From NCBI RefSeq assembly GCF_046546515.1, contig NZ_JBKHKJ010000019.1, forward strand, positions 1-64,000: DNA of 64,000 nt, read 5' to 3'. The notes under the pieces were generated by a model, which saw only the letters and a program-made list of their open reading frames with translations, ran no database searches and had not been told where the DNA came from. Origin of the DNA: Parasediminibacterium sp046546515. GTDB lineage: Bacteria; Bacteroidota; Bacteroidia; Chitinophagales; Chitinophagaceae. Shown piece by piece: positions 59,408 through 64,000 of this stretch; the first letter of the stretch is position 1; every line of letters begins with the position of its first letter. The position numbers were made by a program, and so were the translations under genes.

Positions 59408-62401
59408 CTATTTTTTTGCTGCCAATGCTATCATGTTCAGCACATATTGCACGGTGGTTTCATCGTATCGTATCCCATACAAACCCGGTTGGCCATAGCC
59501 TTTGGCAAGCCTTCCTGCTGTTAATAATTGAGATACGATTAGCGAGCCTTTGCCCTGTCCAAAACTTACCAATGCTATTGGCGTTTGGGTAAGGTTCTTG
59601 GCACAGTTGGCCAATGGTACCAAATTCTCGGCTATACCTTTTGCTGCATCTTTATATCCTTTATTCAAGTCCGTAACGGTTACTGGCGAATTCGGGTTGA
59701 TAGAATTGGCCAATGCAGGTGCGTCTTGTACTAAATTGTACACCTTTTCTTTTAGCTTCATTTCCGTAACCTTATCGTTCTGGCTATCGGAAAAAGCGTA
59801 GAAGCCTTGTAATTCATATGCATAATAAGCACCATTGGTTATTTTCTGCTCGTCTGCCCCATGTGCTTTCCATTGTGCAACAAAGGCTTTTGAACTCAAA
59901 CCAGAAAACGCCATGTCTGCCGCTGGCACTATCAAGCCGCCCCTATACCCATTCCACAACCAAGCATAATTATCGGGCCTATTGCCCCATAGTTCCCTGT
60001 TTGCCCTGTCTGGATGAATATGGCTTTCAGGCTCTGCAGTTTCTGTAAAGGTTAAACTGATACCCCCAAACAAGTTGTAGGTATTGCTTCCAGGATTGGT
60101 AAGCCGCATCACTCCCTGTAAAGGCCCCAAATTGCCCGGCTTGTCAGGATAACCTTGCCCAAGCTGCCTGTCGCCAATATCCAGCATCACTACCGACTTG
60201 CCTTCATTGATGGCAGATTGTAGTTTGTCAGACAATTTACTATCGCCCTTAGCCAACTTGTTCCATGTTTTTAGGGAAGTGAGGAGTACATTAGCCGAAG
60301 CATCATTGAAATCAACAGCCGCTATGTTGTTCTCTTTTAAAAAATCTTTTAGTTCGGTTTCATTATCAGGCACGCCCACTTTCAGTTGCTGCACAGTTGC
60401 AGGCACATTTGCTTTCAACACACGGAAATCCCAAGCAGAAACTACAGGGTATTTTACAGCCAAAGGTTTGTTTAGCAATTCGGCTTTCATGGTATAATCG
60501 CCAATATCAGTAGGCATTGACAGGCTAACTTGCTCTATTAATTTGCTTTGCCCCGCTACTTTTACCGTAAAATCCTTAGATGATACTATTTTACCAGCCT
60601 TATCCTCAATGGTTACTTTAACGGACAAGTCAGCCCCTATGCTGTAATCATTAAACACATACACAGGCACTGTTACCTGCTGGCTTGGCACAAAATCCCT
60701 GTCCCATAATTCCAGGCTTGCCGCTTGTGGGGAGAATGCCACGGCAAGCGCATCCCAAACAGGTTTGGGTTTGCCTTCTTTCAAAGGCCCCAAAAACCAG
60801 TTATTACCATCTTCATCGCTGGCAAGTGCACAAAATGGCGAAAAACCTGCCGCACCTATGCGCCTCCAGTACTCTGCTATTTTTCCATTGGCTTCTGCTT
60901 GGAAAGCAAGGTTATGTTCAGGCGTATGCGTGCGGCCTAGGAAACGTAAATATGTTTCTTTAGAAGCGGGGTACGAACCCACATTGCCTTTTTGATCCAA
61001 ATAATCGCCGCCAAACTCATCTGCCATAATCACTTTGGGGAATATATTGGCATTGTCGTAATACAAACCCAAGTTTTCAAACAAGCTCCACCAATATTTA
61101 TGTACATGAATTACATCCCTGTCTTCCAAAACTAAAGGCGGGTAAGCCAACAACAATTCATCCAATGCAGTCCATGCCGTTTTCAACTGCTCCCCTCCCG
61201 TTTCATTATATGGATGGATGAAGGAAACGCATGGATGCCTCATGGCTAGGTTCAACCAGCTTTTGTATTGTATCAACAGGCTTTCTTTTGTTGCGGGCAT
61301 ACCGTGGAAAAAGCTCCACTCAAATTGCACCGCTAAGCCATAATGGTCGCACAAATCCAGTAGCCTTTCGGGGGGAAGCCCTAAATGGTAACGCAGGTAG
61401 TTGCCGCCTAAGTCTTTGGTACGTTGTATAATATTTTTCACAAACCAAGTGGTATCATACCCCAATTCCCTGCCTTCTTTTGCCCGCATCCATCGGTGCC
61501 ATACAACCGTGGGGCCTTTGGCTACAAAATGCTGCCCATTCAGGTAAAACTGTTTGTCTTTTATTTCAAGGCTTTTAAATCCGTAAGCAATGGTAGATTG
61601 ATCGGCCAGTTTGCCTTTATCATCTATGATGGATAATTTTAAATGGTACAGGTTGGGTTCATCTGGCGACCAGTTTTTTATTTTTCCTTCCGTTGAAAAT
61701 TCAACATTATCATGCTTGCCAGCAACAGCTTTTGTTTTGGCAAGTAAGAGTTTGCCTTTGGCATCTGTTATTTCAACAGTGGCTTTGCCTTTAAAACCTG
61801 TGGCATCATCCAAGTCGAACTGGATGTTTGCTTTTTTGTTTTGCAAATCGTTAAAAGGTATGATGCGGTTAATGCTTACCGCACCGTGCAGATGCAGCAC
61901 CACATCGTCCCACAAACTAGAACCCACGTTGGTACGCCAATGATCGGAACCGGGGATGTAGGAAGCATCCGTAGGATGCATGTTTTTTAAAGATGCGAGA
62001 GAAATTTCCATTGTAATGGTATTGCCGGGTTTTATCGCATCGTGGTGTAGGATAAAGAAAATTGGCGCCATGCCCCCCTCCTGCTTGCCCATTATATCGC
62101 CATTGATATATACGGTTGGCTGAAAACGTGCGCCTTTCAATTCCAAGGTAGCGACTGCCCAGTTGCCTTCTGGCAGTTTTATTTCACGCTTATACCACAA
62201 TTCATCATTGTTCATCTTGGTGGGGTCTGTTGCAATGCCCGGCACGGCAACGGTGCTGGTATAGTTCCTTGCAAAACCCATTTGCCACTGCCCATTCAAT
62301 AATACATCACCTGCCCCTTTTATTTGGGCTGATAGTTGGTTTGTTATAACTGACGAGGCAATGACTGCCAATAGGGTTATACTCTTTTTAAAATACCTCA
62401 T
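59408..62401 (-). CDS. Exported GH2-type hydrolase with GATase-like C-terminus
   Basis: 997 residues with a signal peptide (ending NQLSAQ). GH2 sugar-binding (about 30-175), Ig-like (175-280) and TIM-barrel (285-560) domains; acid/base Glu in HPYNETGGEQ, nucleophile Glu in VIMADEFGGDY. An Ig-like stretch (about 570-670) and a glutamine-amidotransferase-like domain (about 680-995: VVMLDIGDRQL, GRLAKGYGQPGLYGIRYDE) follow, unusual for LacZ-type enzymes. Substrate cannot be read; beta-galactosidase, beta-mannosidase and beta-glucuronidase types are all GH2. It follows the partial clan GH-A gene after 405 bp of repeats. Confidence 0.85.
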   Translation of the reverse strand: MRYFKKSITLLAVIASSVITNQLSAQIKGAGDVLLNGQWQMGFARNYTSTVAVPGIATDPTKMNNDELWYKREIKLPEGNWAVATLELKGARFQPTVYINGDIMGKQEGGMAPIFFILHHDAIKPGNTITMEISLASLKNMHPTDASYIPGSDHWRTNVGSSLWDDVVLHLHGAVSINRIIPFNDLQNKKANIQFDLDDATGFKGKATVEITDAKGKLLLAKTKAVAGKHDNVEFSTEGKIKNWSPDEPNLYHLKLSIIDDKGKLADQSTIAYGFKSLEIKDKQFYLNGQHFVAKGPTVVWHRWMRAKEGRELGYDTTWFVKNIIQRTKDLGGNYLRYHLGLPPERLLDLCDHYGLAVQFEWSFFHGMPATKESLLIQYKSWLNLAMRHPCVSFIHPYNETGGEQLKTAWTALDELLLAYPPLVLEDRDVIHVHKYWWSLFENLGLYYDNANIFPKVIMADEFGGDYLDQKGNVGSYPASKETYLRFLGRTHTPEHNLAFQAEANGKIAEYWRRIGAAGFSPFCALASDEDGNNWFLGPLKEGKPKPVWDALAVAFSPQAASLELWDRDFVPSQQVTVPVYVFNDYSIGADLSVKVTIEDKAGKIVSSKDFTVKVAGQSKLIEQVSLSMPTDIGDYTMKAELLNKPLAVKYPVVSAWDFRVLKANVPATVQQLKVGVPDNETELKDFLKENNIAAVDFNDASANVLLTSLKTWNKLAKGDSKLSDKLQSAINEGKSVVMLDIGDRQLGQGYPDKPGNLGPLQGVMRLTNPGSNTYNLFGGISLTFTETAEPESHIHPDRANRELWGNRPDNYAWLWNGYRGGLIVPAADMAFSGLSSKAFVAQWKAHGADEQKITNGAYYAYELQGFYAFSDSQNDKVTEMKLKEKVYNLVQDAPALANSINPNSPVTVTDLNKGYKDAAKGIAENLVPLANCAKNLTQTPIALVSFGQGKGSLIVSQLLTAGRLAKGYGQPGLYGIRYDETTVQYVLNMIALAAKK

Positions 62402-62535
62402 AATATTGATGGTTTGTAAACGCTTTATTAAAGTAGGGTTTGTTATTTATTAGATACTCCTACCACGGGTGCATAACATTTTTCCGCTGCTATTCGGTTT
62501 ATAGTTGGGTTGCCAACCCTTAGCCCTATGCTAAC

Positions 62536-62650
62536 CGTCATTTCGACGAAGGAGAAATCTCATCGAAAATCGACATGCGCTTTCAAATTAATAGAAGCCT
62601 AACAGCAAATAGTTATTACCACCTTCGGTAAGATTTCTCCTTCGTTACTA
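62536..62650. repeat. TTTCGACGAAGGAGAAATCT inverted repeat
   Basis: The left arm TTTCGACGAAGGAGAAATCT is matched by the right arm AAGATTTCTCCTTCGTTAC about 75 bp on. This vocabulary is a familiar dispersed repeat of Bacteroidota genomes (from memory). Confidence 0.7.
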
Positions 62651-62670
62651 TAGCGTGCCGATATTCAGAA

Positions 62671-62698
62671 GTAGAGAGCTTGCATGCAATGTCTCTAC
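62671..62698. repeat. 28-bp palindrome, second copy
   Basis: GTAGAGAGCTTGCA followed by TGCAATGTCTCTAC; same family as 32230-32257 but with mismatches in the stem. Confidence 0.75.
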
Positions 62699-62806
62699 AA
62701 GTGGCAAACCATGAGTAATTTATTAATTGTCATTACCGTTTTTTCTTTGTTTGTCAAAGTGTCTAATTCAAAATGAAGGGGATGGGCAACCGAAGGGGTA
62801 TGCCTC

Positions 62807-64000
62807 TTACTGTACCAAAAGATACTCCACCGACCTTGGGGGCATCACCAACTTTATTTCATTTTTAAAACCCGATGACCGTGCTTTAATATTTTCAAAA
62901 TCTTCTGGCCCGCCAGCGGGCAATGTAGGTGCAACACCATTGATCAATACTTTTTGGGAAAATGCACCATTATCATCACCACCCGTTAATGTATAGCCAT
63001 AATATTTCCCTTTCTTTTTTGGATGGCCAAGATGTATGCTGACAATCTTTTCTGTTGTGTCTTTGTTTACAATAACCAACCCTTTTTTGCCATCGCTAAA
63101 GGTGGAAGCATAGCTTAATACATTATCATCGGTAGATGTAGCAGCCAGCATTTTATCGCCAAAAAAACGTTGGAAATAGTACATATAATAATAAACGGGC
63201 CTTGCGCTCCATTTTGGCATACCGGGCTCATCCCCTTTGTTGAACATGCCGTGGTCATTTCCATTGGAATAGCCATTGGCTAAATCCCACCTGCAAGCCA
63301 TGCTGTAATGGTGCTTTGCCATTTCGCCCAGCACGATAGCAGCATGCATACCATTGATAAAAGAAGTTTGCTGTTTAGAGCCTTCGGCAAATATGTTCCA
63401 TTCGGTTAGGGCAATGGGCTTTAGCAGCCTGTTGTTTTCATTGGCAACCGCCTTCAAATACGCTACCATCTGAGAGGTAACCGTTGTTGCAGTAGCTAAT
63501 ATCTCTGTAGAACTAGAATTTTTTGTGTAAGGGGTATAATAGCTATGTATCACAAAAAAATCGGCAGCATCCCCTGCAGAAGCAAAGAAACCTTTGTTCC
63601 AATCCCTGTCCACAGACGTGTTGTAGGGCTTGTCCTTAGGTTCTTCTATCAAGGTAGCCCCAACATGTATTGTAGTGCCTATTTCCCCTGCCGCTCTGTG
63701 CATGGAATCGCTAAAAGCTTTGAATATTTTGCCATACAAAGCACCATTGGTTATTTCGGGCTGCCCGTCTTTGTTTTGGGTAGTATCTATCTTATAGCCA
63801 GCCTGCCAAGTGCCATAGTCTTCATTGCCTACTTCCCAAAACTTTGTCCTGCCCTTGTCATAACGCACCCAATCTGCAGCATAGTGTGCAGCGGTGGCAA
63901 TAGGGTTAATGCCCGTGCCATAGCGGGCATAAGCTGCATTCACGCAGATAGTACCCGTACTGTGGGTTTTGAGCAATAGCTTATAATAATTATCCAATGA
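62807..64000 (-). CDS. Clan GH-A glycoside hydrolase, 5' end outside window
   Basis: At least 397 residues; the frame is open to the window edge and the first possible TTG at 63997 is internal, so the N-terminus is missing. A TIM-barrel hydrolase with acid/base Glu in FWEVGNEDYGTW and nucleophile Glu in PIALTEWNIF, the 4/7 layout of clan GH-A. The pattern is closest to alpha-L-arabinofuranosidase-like (GH51-type) proteins; GH39 or GH30 are alternatives. A C-terminal beta domain (about 290-396, GLVIVNKDTTEKIVSIHL...MPPRSVEYLLV) is typical for these. Probably in one unit with the GH2 gene downstream. Confidence 0.8.
   Translation of the reverse strand, partial: SLDNYYKLLLKTHSTGTICVNAAYARYGTGINPIATAAHYAADWVRYDKGRTKFWEVGNEDYGTWQAGYKIDTTQNKDGQPEITNGALYGKIFKAFSDSMHRAAGEIGTTIHVGATLIEEPKDKPYNTSVDRDWNKGFFASAGDAADFFVIHSYYTPYTKNSSSTEILATATTVTSQMVAYLKAVANENNRLLKPIALTEWNIFAEGSKQQTSFINGMHAAIVLGEMAKHHYSMACRWDLANGYSNGNDHGMFNKGDEPGMPKWSARPVYYYMYYFQRFFGDKMLAATSTDDNVLSYASTFSDGKKGLVIVNKDTTEKIVSIHLGHPKKKGKYYGYTLTGGDDNGAFSQKVLINGVAPTLPAGGPEDFENIKARSSGFKNEIKLVMPPRSVEYLLVQ

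Larger units (their letters stand above)
62402..62806. other. 405-bp gap with dispersed palindromes
   Basis: No gene. Contains a half GGTTGCCAACC element (62505-62525), a large inverted repeat CGTCATTTCGACGAAGGAGA / TTCTCCTTCG with AAATCT-type arms (62536-62650), and the imperfect 28-bp palindrome (62671-62698). Confidence 0.7.

Overview
The window looks like chromosome from a Bacteroidota bacterium, most likely of the Chitinophagaceae/Chitinophagales type. The reasons are a giant surface protein with a type IX secretion (T9SS) C-terminal sorting domain, Bacteroidota-style promoter boxes (TTTG-N19-TAnnTTTG), families such as DUF5618, DUF4350 and GH97, and almost no Shine-Dalgarno sequences. 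Placement below phylum is inference. I saw no rRNA, tRNA, CRISPR array or transposase gene.

Layout. 0-3.3 kb: minus-strand small exported protein, DUF1223 lipoprotein, TPR protein, FolB and an NlpC/P60 lipoprotein. 3.5-7.6 kb: DUF5618 protein and DnaE on plus. 7.6-14.2 kb: the conserved Bacteroidota cluster SpoIIM-like / DUF4129 / DUF4350 / MoxR / DUF58 on minus, with a divergent RDD protein. 14.3-16.5 kb: coiled-coil membrane protein, SGNH lipoprotein, AraC-type/alkyltransferase fusion. 17.3-23.4 kb: sbcC without a neighbouring sbcD, then parE. 23.4-36.8 kb: six exported glycoside hydrolases on minus (GH74, GH42, GH2, GH97, GH43, GH2), which together suggest stripping of a galactose-, arabinose- and possibly xyloglucan-containing plant polysaccharide; no SusC/SusD pair or sensor lies with them. 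37.4-39.7 kb: Crp/Fnr regulator, membrane protein and NmrA-type oxidoreductase. 40.3-42.2 kb: a PAS histidine kinase broken by one frameshift. 43.3-45.1 kb: small unknown protein and a GH1 enzyme. 45.9-56.9 kb: one 3,670-residue T9SS protein made of beta-rich, FN3-like and leucine-rich-repeat modules, with an internal duplication offset by about 2.4 kb. 58.2-64 kb: a frameshifted SUMF1-domain protein, another GH2 and a partial clan GH-A hydrolase.

The most unusual content is between the genes. (1) A ~180-bp nested palindrome occurs in two full copies whose differences compensate across the stem (covariation), plus one internally deleted copy and one solo end. (2) A 57-bp triple-G5/C5 palindrome occurs twice in opposite orientation. 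(3) Heptanucleotide tandem arrays, each with its own sequence, sit on gene boundaries; several supply or touch a stop codon, and one is translated inside the linker of the giant T9SS protein. (4) Four degenerate arrays have a period of 11 or 20-22 bp, close to one or two helical turns. (5) Several short palindrome families (28-bp and others) recur in the gaps. One hairpin repeat appears to have been absorbed in frame into the N-terminus of the DUF4129 protein.

Both broken genes differ from an intact reading frame by one base in a homopolymer, so a sequencing error is as likely as real decay.
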